Origin: Paenibacillus sp. UNC451MF
GTDB lineage: Bacteria > Bacillota > Bacilli > Paenibacillales > NBRC-103111
DNA length: 64,000 bases
Reading direction: 5' to 3'
NCBI RefSeq assembly: GCF_000686845.1
Contig: NZ_JMLS01000023.1
Location: 62,001 to 126,000 of the forward strand
A model generated the notes under the pieces. The model saw nothing but the letters and a program-made list of their open reading frames with translations, ran no database searches and was not told where the DNA came from. Made by a program: the position numbers and the translations under genes. Shown here in pieces: positions 52,421 through 60,875 of this stretch (position 1 is its first letter; each line of letters begins with the position of its first letter).

Positions 52421-52545
52421 AGGGAATGGGTATGGGGTGGATAAGCGATAGCGTCCGCCTTGAAGTTCGTTTTCCAACCGCTATAAACTATAATTCAAGG
52501 AGCACGCACTTCAACAGCGGCCGCGGAATCCTACACCCATCCCTC
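52421..52545. repeat. Structured repeat copy B
   Basis: It shares the block AGCGATAGCGTCCGCCTT (52445-52462) and AACAGCGGC (52514-52522) with copy A, but its inner stem is different: TTGAAGT (52461-52467) pairs with ACTTCAA (52509-52515). GAGGGAATGGGT pairs with ACCCATCCCTC outside. The shared flanks with a different yet paired stem point to a selected fold and a dispersed repeat family. It lies in the 730-bp gap between the GNAT gene and the DUF1800 gene, which otherwise shows only AT-rich sequence. Confidence 0.55.
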
Positions 52546-52696
52546 CTTATGCACTAGCGATTGGGTTTAAGCCAAAGAGAACCGTCCGGCGATTTTTTGA
52601 CGGCTTAATTCATTTTTGTGTACTCGTCACCGTTTTGTAATATTTCTTCATTATAATGGAAGCAATGAAACCTAGTTAGGATGGGTGGTGCAATGG

Positions 52697-54013
52697 ATGG
52701 GAGCAGCTTGGACGGAGAAGGAAATTGTACATCTGCTGAACCGTACAGGGTTCTATGTAGATAAAAGTAGTGTTAGCGCTTGCATGGATATGGGCAAGGA
52801 GGAGACGGTCCGGCGATTGATAGCAGGCGAATCGTTAACAGGAGCAGCGAGCGAACTGCTGCCATTGGAGCAAATTAAGGCGGACGGCAAAGAATTAAAG
52901 GTCGATTCGATCGGCGACCAGCAAACCTATTGGCTTCATCGTATGGTCACCTCGGAGGCCCCGTTGATTGAAAAAATGACGTTGTTCTGGCACGGTCATT
53001 TTGCAACCTCTTACCAAAAGGTGAAGGAAATTCCTCTCATGATTCGGCAAAATGAGCTTTTTCGAAAGTATGCGATGGGTAGTTTTCATGATCTGGTGTT
53101 GGAGGTTGGTAAAGATCCGGCGATGATGCTCTATCTCGATTCCAACAATAACAAGAAGGGTAAGCCCAACGAGAACTATGCCCGCGAAGTGATGGAACTG
53201 TTCACGCTGGGGATTGGCAACTATACGGAGCAGGACATTAAGGAAGCGGCGCGAGCCTTTACCGGTTGGTCGTACAATAAAAAGCTGGACGAATTGAAGT
53301 TTAATAAAGGACAGCACGATAACGGCAGTAAGACGATTCTGGGGGAAAAGGGAGATTTCGACGAGAGCAGCACAGTCGATGTGCTGTTCAAGCAGGATGC
53401 TCTATCTCATTTTATGGCTACGAAGCTGCTTAAGTTCTTTGCAACAGACGAACCTTCTGAGGAGTGGGTTAATCAGGTGGCATCTGACTTTGCCAACACC
53501 AAGAATGTAGGTGAAGTGCTATCTAGGCTGTTTCTATCGGATGCATTTTATAATGCTGAGCACCTGGTAAGCTTGATTAAGACACCTGTAGAATACGTCG
53601 TAGGCATTCTGAGAGCGTTTCGGATCCCCATGTCCAAAGGCTTCGCGCAAGCATCAAGGAAAATGGGACAAGAGCTTTATTTGCCACCGGATGTGGCGGG
53701 GTGGAGAGGCGGTACGGCCTGGCTGATGACCACAAGTCTTTTGGCACGTTATCAATTCGCTGAATCAGTGGCGAAACGAATTAACAATACCTTATTGACA
53801 AGTAAGGATTATAAGCTCGAATCAACAGCAGCAGCGGAGGATTGGGTAAGCCAATATGCGCAGAATGCAGGGGTATGGTATCTTGGGGAGCAAACAAGTC
53901 AGGTGCTTGCCAAATATGCTGACGAGACGTTCGTCCATTCTACGCAAAAAGCCGCGGGAATGAAAGGGCTGCTGCAGCTTATCATGCTGAGTCCCGAAGC
54001 GCAGATGAAATAA
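52697..54013 (+). CDS. DUF1800 family protein
   Basis: The 438-residue protein (start uncertain: ATG 52697, or GTG at 52685 or 52688) matches the DUF1800 family. LLNRTGFYVDKSS opens it, then MTLFWHGHFATSY, LYLDSNNNKKGKPNENYAREVMELFTLG, AARAFTGW and TKLLKFFATDEP. PPDVAGWRGGTAW is near the C-terminus. There is no signal peptide. Such genes are usually paired with a DUF1501 gene, as here. Function is unknown. A TATAAT at 52652-52657 may be the promoter. Confidence 0.85.
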   Translation: MGAAWTEKEIVHLLNRTGFYVDKSSVSACMDMGKEETVRRLIAGESLTGAASELLPLEQIKADGKELKVDSIGDQQTYWLHRMVTSEAPLIEKMTLFWHGHFATSYQKVKEIPLMIRQNELFRKYAMGSFHDLVLEVGKDPAMMLYLDSNNNKKGKPNENYAREVMELFTLGIGNYTEQDIKEAARAFTGWSYNKKLDELKFNKGQHDNGSKTILGEKGDFDESSTVDVLFKQDALSHFMATKLLKFFATDEPSEEWVNQVASDFANTKNVGEVLSRLFLSDAFYNAEHLVSLIKTPVEYVVGILRAFRIPMSKGFAQASRKMGQELYLPPDVAGWRGGTAWLMTTSLLARYQFAESVAKRINNTLLTSKDYKLESTAAAEDWVSQYAQNAGVWYLGEQTSQVLAKYADETFVHSTQKAAGMKGLLQLIMLSPEAQMK

Positions 54014-54032
54014 GAGGGGAGTGAGAAGGAGA

Positions 54033-55274
54033 ATGAAGCTGACAAGAAGGGATTTTTTGTTAAAAGGCACGGCGCTGCTGGCTACTCTCGGACTGGGAGG
54101 TCCGATGATTTTTGCTCAGGATGGATCTCCGCTTAGCAGTACCTCCGATGATGATCAACAGAATGTAGAGTCGCCTGTCCTTGTCGTCATCCAGTTGTCC
54201 GGCGGCAATGACGGGATCAATACTCTCATTCCTTATGGTATGGGAGGCTATTTTGATGCTCGTCCAACGCTTAAAATTACGGAAAAAGAAGTGCTGGCCA
54301 TTAACAATGAAGTTGGTTTGCATCCAAGTCTGGCTCACATGAATGAACTATACAAGAACGGCAAGCTAGCCATCATTCAAGGTGTGGGATATCCGAAGCC
54401 GGATCATTCTCATTTTCGTTCCATGGAAATATGGCAAACTGCAGAGCCGGAGAAATATATTCGATCCGGTTGGCTGGCACGGTATGTAGAATCATCGTTA
54501 GCCCAGTCGGCGAACCCGCTCAAAGCGCTTCAGATCGGGAACAATGCCAACAAAGCGTTTCATTCCGACACCATCAACGTCCCGGTTATTCAAACGGTAG
54601 AAACCTACAATATGTTTGATCCCAAAACGCCGAAGGCTGAACAGAACCGCTTGGCCAAAGCCTTCATGGATATGTACGATCCCAATAGGCAGGGAACACA
54701 AATCAAGATAACCTGCCAACGGGGGGCTGATGCGTACCAAAGTGTCGATGCGATTCACGGCTTGACGACCGGTTACCAAAATAAGCTGGAGTACCCGAAA
54801 TCGAATATTGCTCGCGATCTCCAATTGGTCTCGAAGCTGTTGTCAGGCAAATCGGGAACCCGTGTTTTCTATTTGGAGCTAGGCGGCTTTGACGATCATG
54901 CCCAGGAGAAGGATCAGCATGCAAAGCTGTTGAAGCAGTTGGACGAAGCGGTAGGAACGTTCTACAAGGACTTAGAAGCACAGGGCTTGCAAGACCGTGT
55001 CGTCACTATGGCCTTCTCTGAGTTCGGACGAAGAGTGAAGGAGAACGGCAACGGCGGAACAGACCATGGAACGGCCGCACCAGTGCTTGTGCTTGGCGGC
55101 AAGGTGAAAGGCGGAATGTACGGCGTCATGCCGAGTCTCACGAATTTAGACAACGGAGACTTAAAGTATGAGGTCGATTTCCGCTCCGTTTATTATACAT
55201 TGGTGAATAATTGGTTGAAGGGCGATACTGCAAGCGTGCTGCAAGGAAGCTACGAAAATTTGGCCTTTATTTAA
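54033..55274 (+). CDS. DUF1501 family protein, Tat-exported
   Basis: The start is uncertain between ATG 54033 (414 residues) and GTG 54021. The N-terminus TRRDFLLKG followed by a hydrophobic core is a twin-arginine signal, so the folded protein is exported. The domain reads VVIQLSGGNDGINTLIP, KPDHSHFRSMEIWQTAEP and ELGGFDDHAQEKDQHAKLL, then AFSEFGRRVKENGNGGTDHGTAAPV. These are the DUF1501 (sulfatase-like, alkaline-phosphatase-superfamily-like) motifs. It forms a two-gene unit with the DUF1800 gene, 19 bp upstream. Confidence 0.87.
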   Translation: MKLTRRDFLLKGTALLATLGLGGPMIFAQDGSPLSSTSDDDQQNVESPVLVVIQLSGGNDGINTLIPYGMGGYFDARPTLKITEKEVLAINNEVGLHPSLAHMNELYKNGKLAIIQGVGYPKPDHSHFRSMEIWQTAEPEKYIRSGWLARYVESSLAQSANPLKALQIGNNANKAFHSDTINVPVIQTVETYNMFDPKTPKAEQNRLAKAFMDMYDPNRQGTQIKITCQRGADAYQSVDAIHGLTTGYQNKLEYPKSNIARDLQLVSKLLSGKSGTRVFYLELGGFDDHAQEKDQHAKLLKQLDEAVGTFYKDLEAQGLQDRVVTMAFSEFGRRVKENGNGGTDHGTAAPVLVLGGKVKGGMYGVMPSLTNLDNGDLKYEVDFRSVYYTLVNNWLKGDTASVLQGSYENLAFI

Positions 55275-55306
55275 ATTTTTATCAATAATATATAGATTTC
55301 TGATCC

Positions 55307-55340
55307 GATTCATTTTCTTAAGAGAATGAATCTTTTTTTT
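55307..55340 (+). terminator. Intrinsic terminator after the DUF1501 gene
   Basis: GATTCATTTTCT pairs with AGAGAATGAATC around TA and is followed by eight T residues. Confidence 0.85.
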
Positions 55341-55367
55341 CAGCAGGCGTCATTGCACCTCAAGCTG

Positions 55368-55943
55368 CTAACGCCCGCCAAGCGGAAAGCTCCCTATGAT
55401 CTCATACATGGGCTGAGAATCCATATGCGTACGGTACAATACAATCTGTTGTACTGTCCAGCGAGCAGGTCTCTGGGCCGATTGTTCGGCAGTCAGGAGC
55501 AAAGCTTCTGAGAAGTCGGCTTCGCCCACATATTTCTTCGCAATGGTAATATGGGGTCTATAGGTCCGATTCTCTGCTTTAAAGCCGAGGGGCTCCATCG
55601 CTTGCTCGATTAGAGCTTGCAGGTGCCGTAGTGGCTCCATCTCGCCGTGCACGCCCACCCACAAGATTTTGGGAGCATTAGGCTTACCGAAGGTACCCAG
55701 CTCTCCTAAATCCAATCTGAACGTTTGTATGGACGCTGTGAGCTCCAATAAGGTGTCTTTTACTTTTTCCGCGGTGTCTGGGTCGGTATCTCCTAAAAAG
55801 CATAAGGTAATATGCAAATCCTCGGGATGCACCCATTTTTTAAAGGGATGCAAAGACTGGAGCTCTTCCATCTTGATTTGCAGTATGGAGCGCTGTTCAG
55901 TCATTATAGGAATAGCAATAAATAGTCGATCCTTATTCATCAT
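55368..55943 (-). CDS. thpR: RNA 2',3'-cyclic phosphodiesterase (LigT/ThpR family)
   Basis: The 191-residue protein has the two His-x-Thr motifs of the 2H phosphoesterases: DLHITLCFLG with H44 and T46, and RPHITIAKKYVG about 110 residues later. Members open RNA 2',3'-cyclic phosphates. It is convergent with the DUF1501 gene and divergent from serC. It starts at the ATG on 55943, an alternative Met being the next codon. Confidence 0.88.
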   Translation of the reverse strand: MMNKDRLFIAIPIMTEQRSILQIKMEELQSLHPFKKWVHPEDLHITLCFLGDTDPDTAEKVKDTLLELTASIQTFRLDLGELGTFGKPNAPKILWVGVHGEMEPLRHLQALIEQAMEPLGFKAENRTYRPHITIAKKYVGEADFSEALLLTAEQSAQRPARWTVQQIVLYRTHMDSQPMYEIIGSFPLGGR

Positions 55944-56030
55944 CAGGCTCCTTTCATTTTTTCTTCTAAATTAAGTTATCCGGCTGTATGTGAAATATGT
56001 ATCAATGATGTGAAGAATACACATAACTAC

Positions 56031-56060
56031 TTGATGGATAGGGACAAACTTTGCTATCAT
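56031..56060 (+). promoter_or_regulatory. Promoter of serC
   Basis: TTGATG at 56031-56036 and TATCAT at 56055-56060 are separated by 18 bp. Confidence 0.45.
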
Positions 56061-56115
56061 ACCTATATCAAATCAAAAGATGCTGATGTTAATAACAAGG
56101 TGAAGGTGTGAAACC

Positions 56116-57204
56116 ATGACAAAACGAGCGTATAATTTTAACCCGGGTCCTGCGGCGCTTCCGTTGGAAGTATTACAGCAAGCTCAAGAGCAATTTGTAG
56201 ATTATAACGGAATTGGCATGTCCTTGATGGAAATTTCCCATCGCAGTAAAGAGTATGAAGCTATCAATGCGGAAACGCAAGCTTTGCTGCTTGAGCTTTT
56301 GGGAATTGAATCTGGATATAAAGCATTGTTCATGGGCGGCGGAGCAAGCACTCAGTTTGCCACTATCCCAATGAACTTCCTGAAGCCGGGTAAAGTGGGC
56401 AGCTACATTATCACTGGTAGTTTCTCCGAAAAAGCCTACGAAGAAGGCAAAGTAGTAGGAGAAGCCGTCATCGCAGCATCCAACAAAGAAGGTAAATGGA
56501 GAAGCCTGCCAAAAGCAGCGGATATCCACATTGATCCGAACTCAGCGTATGTCCACATGACTACGAACAATACAATCGAAGGCTCCCAGTTCTCGTTCAT
56601 TCCGGAAACAGGCGACATTCCATTGATCGGAGATATGACAAGCGGAATTTTGAGCCGTCCGATCGATGCGAGCAAATTCGCTATGATCTATGCGGGTGCA
56701 CAAAAAAACCTCGGTCCATCAGGTGTAACCGTAGCGGTAATTCGCGACGATCTGCTGGCTGAAGAACCGAAGCACATTCCTTTCATGCTTCGCTATACAA
56801 CGCATGCTAAGAACAGCTCCCTGTACAACACACCTCCGGTACACTCCATCTATATGGTGAACCTGGTGCTGAAATGGGTTAAGAACAATGGCGGCGTTGC
56901 AGCAATGGAGAAAAACAACATCGAGAAAAGCAAGCTAGTGTACGACGTCATTGATGCAAGTGGCGGCTTCTACAGCGGCAACATCGACACGGATAGCCGT
57001 TCAATCATGAACATCACCTTCCGTCTTCCGAGCGAAGAGCTGGAGAAGAAATTTGTGAAAGAGTCCGAGCAGCACAACTTCGTTGGCTTGGCGGGTCACC
57101 GCAGCGTAGGCGGTATTCGTGCTTCCGCTTATAACGCAGTACCTTACGAGGCTTGCAAAGCGTTGGCAGACTATATGATCGATTTCCAAAAACGCAACGG
57201 GTAA
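56116..57204 (+). CDS. serC: Phosphoserine aminotransferase
   Basis: SerC makes 3-phosphoserine from 3-phosphohydroxypyruvate and glutamate. The 362-residue protein opens with YNFNPGPAALPLEVL, has the PLP loop GGGASTQF (74-81), the cofactor Asp in GDMTSGILSRPID, the Schiff-base lysine K197 in YAGAQKNLGPSG and the C-terminal GHRSVGGIRASAYNA. AAGGTGAAGG precedes ATG 56116. It stands alone with its own terminator. Confidence 0.96.
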   Translation: MTKRAYNFNPGPAALPLEVLQQAQEQFVDYNGIGMSLMEISHRSKEYEAINAETQALLLELLGIESGYKALFMGGGASTQFATIPMNFLKPGKVGSYIITGSFSEKAYEEGKVVGEAVIAASNKEGKWRSLPKAADIHIDPNSAYVHMTTNNTIEGSQFSFIPETGDIPLIGDMTSGILSRPIDASKFAMIYAGAQKNLGPSGVTVAVIRDDLLAEEPKHIPFMLRYTTHAKNSSLYNTPPVHSIYMVNLVLKWVKNNGGVAAMEKNNIEKSKLVYDVIDASGGFYSGNIDTDSRSIMNITFRLPSEELEKKFVKESEQHNFVGLAGHRSVGGIRASAYNAVPYEACKALADYMIDFQKRNG

Positions 57205-57212
57205 TAAATGAA

Positions 57213-57251
57213 GCGGCAGTCCTTACTGCACAAGGGGGACTGTCTTTTTTT
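57213..57251 (+). terminator. Intrinsic terminator after serC
   Basis: GGCAGTCC pairs with GGGGACTGTC and is followed by a T run. Confidence 0.75.
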
Positions 57252-57289
57252 GTGACTCGGATCGGAGATGCAGACAGGCGCAGGACAAT

Positions 57290-57333
57290 AAAAAATGAGC
57301 ACCGCTACCTGAGTAAGGCGGCACTCATTTTTA
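57290..57333. terminator. Terminator of the minus-strand regulator gene
   Basis: AAAAATGAG-CACCGC pairs with GCGGC-ACTCATTTTT with runs on both sides, so it can work in both directions. Confidence 0.75.
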
Positions 57334-57348
57334 ACGAATAAAATCGGG

Positions 57349-58062
57349 TTATGCAAGGGATTCCTTCATTGCCGGTTCGGTCAGCTTGTAGCCGACATTC
57401 CGAATAGTGACAATGTATTCAGGATTTCGCGCATTGTGCTCAATTTTATCTCTCAGATGACTGATATGCACATCAACGATCCGTGTATCGCCAAGAAAGT
57501 GATAATCCCACACGCCGTGCAGCAGCTGCTGCCGGCTTAATACTTTCCCGCGGTGCTTGCAGAGGAACAGCAGCAAATCGAACTCTTTGGGTGTAAGCTC
57601 AATAGCTTGCCCGCGAATGGTAACCTCCCGCTGGTCGGCTTGAATCTCAATTTGACCTACAGCCAAAGGAGCATTGTCGACGGAGGATGGAAGTGTCTGC
57701 AGTCGGCGCAGAATAGCTTGGATTCGAGAAATCAATTCCTGAGGGCTAAACGGCTTGGTCATGTAGTCGTCGGCTCCATTATCCAGACCAGCTATTTTAT
57801 CGGATAAGTCCTGCATAGCGGTCAGCATAATAATGGGAACCAGGTTGTTTTGTTCACGAAGTTTGCGGCACACTTGAATACCATCCATTTTGGGCAGCAT
57901 CAGGTCCAGTACGATCACATCAGGTCGAAAATGTTGAATGGCTTGAAATACCGCTTCGCCGTCATATACGCAGTGCACCTCGAAGCCTACCAGCTTCAGG
58001 TTAAACTCTATAAGCATCGAAATGGAAGGTTCGTCGTCAACAACAAGAATTTTCTTCTTCAT
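57349..58062 (-). CDS. OmpR/PhoP-family response regulator (orphan)
   Basis: The 237-residue protein has a receiver with D53 (VIVLDLMLP), DDE at 9-11 and TKPFSPQEL near residue 100, then a winged-helix output domain (LTPKEFDLLLFLCKHRGKVLSRQQLL, then TIRNVGYKL). It belongs to the PhoP/PhoB-type OmpR group. No histidine kinase is adjacent, so its partner must be encoded elsewhere. The gene is monocistronic and divergent from trmL. Confidence 0.9.
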   Translation of the reverse strand: MKKKILVVDDEPSISMLIEFNLKLVGFEVHCVYDGEAVFQAIQHFRPDVIVLDLMLPKMDGIQVCRKLREQNNLVPIIMLTAMQDLSDKIAGLDNGADDYMTKPFSPQELISRIQAILRRLQTLPSSVDNAPLAVGQIEIQADQREVTIRGQAIELTPKEFDLLLFLCKHRGKVLSRQQLLHGVWDYHFLGDTRIVDVHISHLRDKIEHNARNPEYIVTIRNVGYKLTEPAMKESLA

Positions 58063-58213
58063 CCTTCGAATCTCCTTTTGTATGTTAGCATTTGATAGTT
58101 ATATTATTGCAAGCTTCTATCATCCGCATATTAAGAATAGGTAAAACGAATGTTAAATTTCAAAGCTTATGTATAAAATAGTAAAGTAGAATAAACGAGG
58201 TGACTATTCGGCT

Positions 58214-58678
58214 ATGGCGTTTCATATTGTACTGGTGGAACCGGAAATTCCGGCAAATACGGGCAACATATCAAGAACATGTGCAGCGACGGGAACTTGG
58301 CTGCATCTGGTAAGGCCGCTTGGCTTCAACACGGACGACAGAACTTTAAAGCGTGCGGGACTAGATTACTGGCACTCTGTAAAGCTTGAATATCATGATT
58401 CATTTCAAGAAGTGAAGGATAAATATAAAGACGGACGCTTCTTTTTTGCAACAACCAAGGCAAGTCGCGTTTACACAGATTTTACATTTCAGGACGGAGA
58501 TTTTCTCGTGTTCGGTAAAGAGACGAAAGGATTAGCACCGGAAATTTTGGCGGAGCACCCGGAGACTTTGATGCGTATGCCGATGTCGGATGCGGTACGT
58601 TCGCTTAACTTGTCCAATTCAGCGGCGATTATTTTATATGAAGCATTGCGTCAAAACGGGTTTCCAGGGCTGACTTAA
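58214..58678 (+). CDS. trmL: tRNA (cytidine/uridine(34)-2'-O)-methyltransferase
   Basis: The 154-residue SPOUT enzyme modifies the wobble ribose of certain tRNA-Leu. ILVEPEIPANTGNISRTCAATG, LHLVRPLGF, LVFGKETKGLAPEIL and the knot segment MPMSDAVRSLNLSNSAAIILYE are the signature motifs. GAGGTGA precedes ATG 58214. It is divergent from the regulator gene. Confidence 0.92.
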   Translation: MAFHIVLVEPEIPANTGNISRTCAATGTWLHLVRPLGFNTDDRTLKRAGLDYWHSVKLEYHDSFQEVKDKYKDGRFFFATTKASRVYTDFTFQDGDFLVFGKETKGLAPEILAEHPETLMRMPMSDAVRSLNLSNSAAIILYEALRQNGFPGLT

Positions 58679-58805
58679 ATTGCAACAATTAAGGGGGGTA
58701 TGGCAGGAATTTTGACATACGCAACGAATAGTATAAAGACAAGCTTCCGTTCGTTTTAAGGCTTGGTTATACTGTTCTTTTTGTTGTGGAAAGTGAGGTG
58801 AATTA

Positions 58806-59054
58806 ATGATGAAACCGGCAGGTGTAGTTAGAAAAGTCGACCAGTTGGGCCGTATCGTACTTCCGAAATCGCTGCGCAAACGTTATCAGATGAATGAAGG
58901 GGACCCTGTTGAAATATTAGTTAGCGGAGATCACATTATTTTGGAGAGATACCGCCCTCGGTGTGTTTTTTGCAGCTCTATGGAGCAGGTTAGCGAGTTC
59001 AAAGAGCGTCACATTTGCGCTGAATGTTTGGGAGAAATGAGCGTCCTGAAATAG
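58806..59054 (+). CDS. AbrB/SpoVT-type regulator with C-terminal zinc-ribbon motif
   Basis: The 82-residue protein has an N-terminal SpoVT/AbrB swapped-hairpin DNA-binding domain, GVVRKVDQLGRIVLPKSLRKRY, followed by a short tail with C53, C56, C71 and C74 (CVFC and CAEC) that forms a zinc-ribbon-like pair. It is shorter at the C-terminus than Bacillus AbrB (no long helical tail), resembling Clostridium-type AbrB-like proteins. It may be a transition-state regulator. GAGGTG precedes ATG 58806. Confidence 0.85.
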   Translation: MMKPAGVVRKVDQLGRIVLPKSLRKRYQMNEGDPVEILVSGDHIILERYRPRCVFCSSMEQVSEFKERHICAECLGEMSVLK

Positions 59055-59079
59055 AACGATGTAAGCAGTAAAAAAGCAG

Positions 59080-59123
59080 AAAGCATCACGGATTCCTTGA
59101 ATCAAGGAGCGTGATGCTTTTTT
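59080..59123 (+). terminator. Intrinsic terminator after the AbrB-like gene
   Basis: AAAGCATCACG pairs with CGTGATGCTTT across GATTCCTTGAATCAAGGAG and is followed by TTTTTT. Confidence 0.88.
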
Positions 59124-59189
59124 CGATCTTAGCTTCCGGTAAACCGGAAAAGAAGATTATCTCATTATGAATCTGTAGAAAGGTCTTAA

Positions 59190-59288
59190 TTAAAGACCTT
59201 TCGTTTTGTCATCATTATAAGATGCAGTGCACATAGCTACAATAAACATCAAGAATACTAAGTTCACAATCCAAAATGTTGCTGACAT
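59190..59288 (-). CDS. Small membrane peptide, 32 residues
   Basis: A short minus-strand frame starts at the ATG with first base 59288, behind GGGGGTG. The product is one hydrophobic segment (about residues 4-22, FWIVNLVFLMFIVAMC) with a short charged tail ending DDKTKGL, the layout of a single-pass small membrane protein. Its stop lies inside a palindrome, AAAGGTCTT with AAGACCTTT, that can act as terminator. No homologue is recalled. Confidence 0.5.
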   Translation of the reverse strand: MSATFWIVNLVFLMFIVAMCTASYNDDKTKGL

Positions 59289-59356
59289 CGGCTGCACCCC
59301 CTGCACATTATTATAACCAATCACTGCCTAAAAAAATATTACCAAAATGTGAACAT

Positions 59357-60433
59357 TTATTTAAAAAACAAGAAATGAGTGGGTAGAGGCCGTAATTTCC
59401 CGTCCGAAGGACGATTGATGATTTGTCCATCATAAATCAGGCTAGAGGAGCCTCCACCATCTAGATTGTAAGCATCCTTGACACCAAGCTGAAGGAGCTT
59501 GTCCTGCAGCTCAGCAAGCGTAGCCCCCGAATTTCCTCGTTCATCATAGCCGTCAGTGACCAAAAACAACAGTTGATCGTTCTTGAAGTTACCTACGACC
59601 GTTCTGGGCGCTCTGGCCGGCGAGGTTTGCCATTGAGGGGGGATCGCTTGCTTCTTGCCGTTCTGCAGCAGCACCGGAACGAAGGTGGCTCCGAAGGCTG
59701 GCTTCAGCTTATCCAAATCCTCTTGGCGTGAGAATCTTCCGCCGATCAGCTTCCTATTCGTGCTTAATCCAATGAAGGCAAGATCCTCGAAGGTCGGCTC
59801 AAAGCCGTATACGTACTTGCTGTTATATACCGTTGTGCTGAGCGGAAATCGCTTGCCCGTCTTGTTGTCGTCTGCGAAGCCGCCAGCATTGATACCAGCA
59901 ACGGCACCATATCTCCGCGCTGCATCCAGCGTAGTCTCACTCCCACCTACGGCATCCTTCCCAAGCACCATCTTCATAGCTTTGTCGGATTTCATATTCA
60001 CCTTCAAAGCATAGCCTTTATAGTTTTTATCACTAAAATTATACAGTTTCATATCGATATTGGAGCTGCTCGTTTGTCTGGCGACACTGCCGCCGAGCTT
60101 GGTCATAATGCGTGAATCGAAGACTGCATTAGGCTTAGCAGAAGCTGCGTCAGCTGTTGCCACCATGGCCGTGACGTCTGATGCGCTTTTATCATAAAGC
60201 TGAAAGAATCGCTCAATCGTCGATTTGGTTTGCGTTGCGTCGACTTTGGCCTTGTCCAGCTGCTGAGCCGAGGCTTCTAGCTGAGTCTGAATCGAAAAGT
60301 CGGTTTTGGCGAACCGCTGCAGGTCCGGAAGCTGAACCGACTGCTGAGTACAAAGTAAAAAGATCATAATACCGATAAAAGGCGCTATCGCCAATAACAG
60401 AGTACGGTTTATAAGTTGAATAGGATTATTCAT
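59357..60433 (-). CDS. Phosphodiester glycosidase (NAGPA)-family protein, membrane-anchored
   Basis: The start is placed at the ATG with first base 60433, behind AAGGAGAG; a longer frame from 60457 has no site. The 358-residue protein has one N-terminal membrane segment, a helical linker, and a C-terminal NAGPA domain: AVAGINAGGF, TDGYDERGNSGATLAEL and AYNLDGGGSSSLIYDG. This domain removes terminal sugar phosphodiesters and is common in exopolysaccharide clusters. It follows the coiled-coil gene by 10 bp. Confidence 0.85.
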   Translation of the reverse strand: MNNPIQLINRTLLLAIAPFIGIMIFLLCTQQSVQLPDLQRFAKTDFSIQTQLEASAQQLDKAKVDATQTKSTIERFFQLYDKSASDVTAMVATADAASAKPNAVFDSRIMTKLGGSVARQTSSSNIDMKLYNFSDKNYKGYALKVNMKSDKAMKMVLGKDAVGGSETTLDAARRYGAVAGINAGGFADDNKTGKRFPLSTTVYNSKYVYGFEPTFEDLAFIGLSTNRKLIGGRFSRQEDLDKLKPAFGATFVPVLLQNGKKQAIPPQWQTSPARAPRTVVGNFKNDQLLFLVTDGYDERGNSGATLAELQDKLLQLGVKDAYNLDGGGSSSLIYDGQIINRPSDGKLRPLPTHFLFFK

Positions 60434-60443
60434 GAGGCTCTCC

Positions 60444-60875
60444 TTATTGCAGTACATCCAGGTTTTTCTTCAACTCATCGAGCTTGTTCTTCACTTCATT
60501 AAGCTGTGTGTACAGCTGATTGCTGTTATCGGTCTTATTGTTGGCGCTATCCTTAGTAAATGCGAGCAGCTCGTTCAACGAGTCGATTTTTCCTTGCATC
60601 TTCGTAAGGTCGCCGCTAACGCTCTCTTTTAGCTGGGCAATTTGCTTCTGATAGTCCTCCTGCACAGCCTTCAGCTGCACTTCGGTCTGCTGGGCAATCT
60701 CCGCGGCGATCTGCTGTCGCAGATGATCCGTATATAGCTTGGCGCCGAGCGCACCCAGCGCGATGAGCAGCGTCCATCCCATAAATAGAAATACGTATGT
60801 TTTTTTTCTTCCTTTAGCCGGTTTGCTTTTTCGCACCACAAGCTGCTCGGAAGCAGGTTCGATGGGCGTATTCAT
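60444..60875 (-). CDS. Single-pass membrane coiled-coil protein
   Basis: I do not recognise this 143-residue protein. It has a basic N-terminus, one membrane segment (about 28-45) and an extracellular coiled coil from about residue 50 to the end (QLKAVQEDYQKQIAQLKESV, then KNKLDELKKNLDVLQ). Its start overlaps the regulator stop by 4 bp (ATGA), behind AAGGTGA. It is sandwiched between the YesN-type regulator and the phosphodiester glycosidase gene, so it may scaffold or signal to the kinase sensor. Confidence 0.65.
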   Translation of the reverse strand: MNTPIEPASEQLVVRKSKPAKGRKKTYVFLFMGWTLLIALGALGAKLYTDHLRQQIAAEIAQQTEVQLKAVQEDYQKQIAQLKESVSGDLTKMQGKIDSLNELLAFTKDSANNKTDNSNQLYTQLNEVKNKLDELKKNLDVLQ

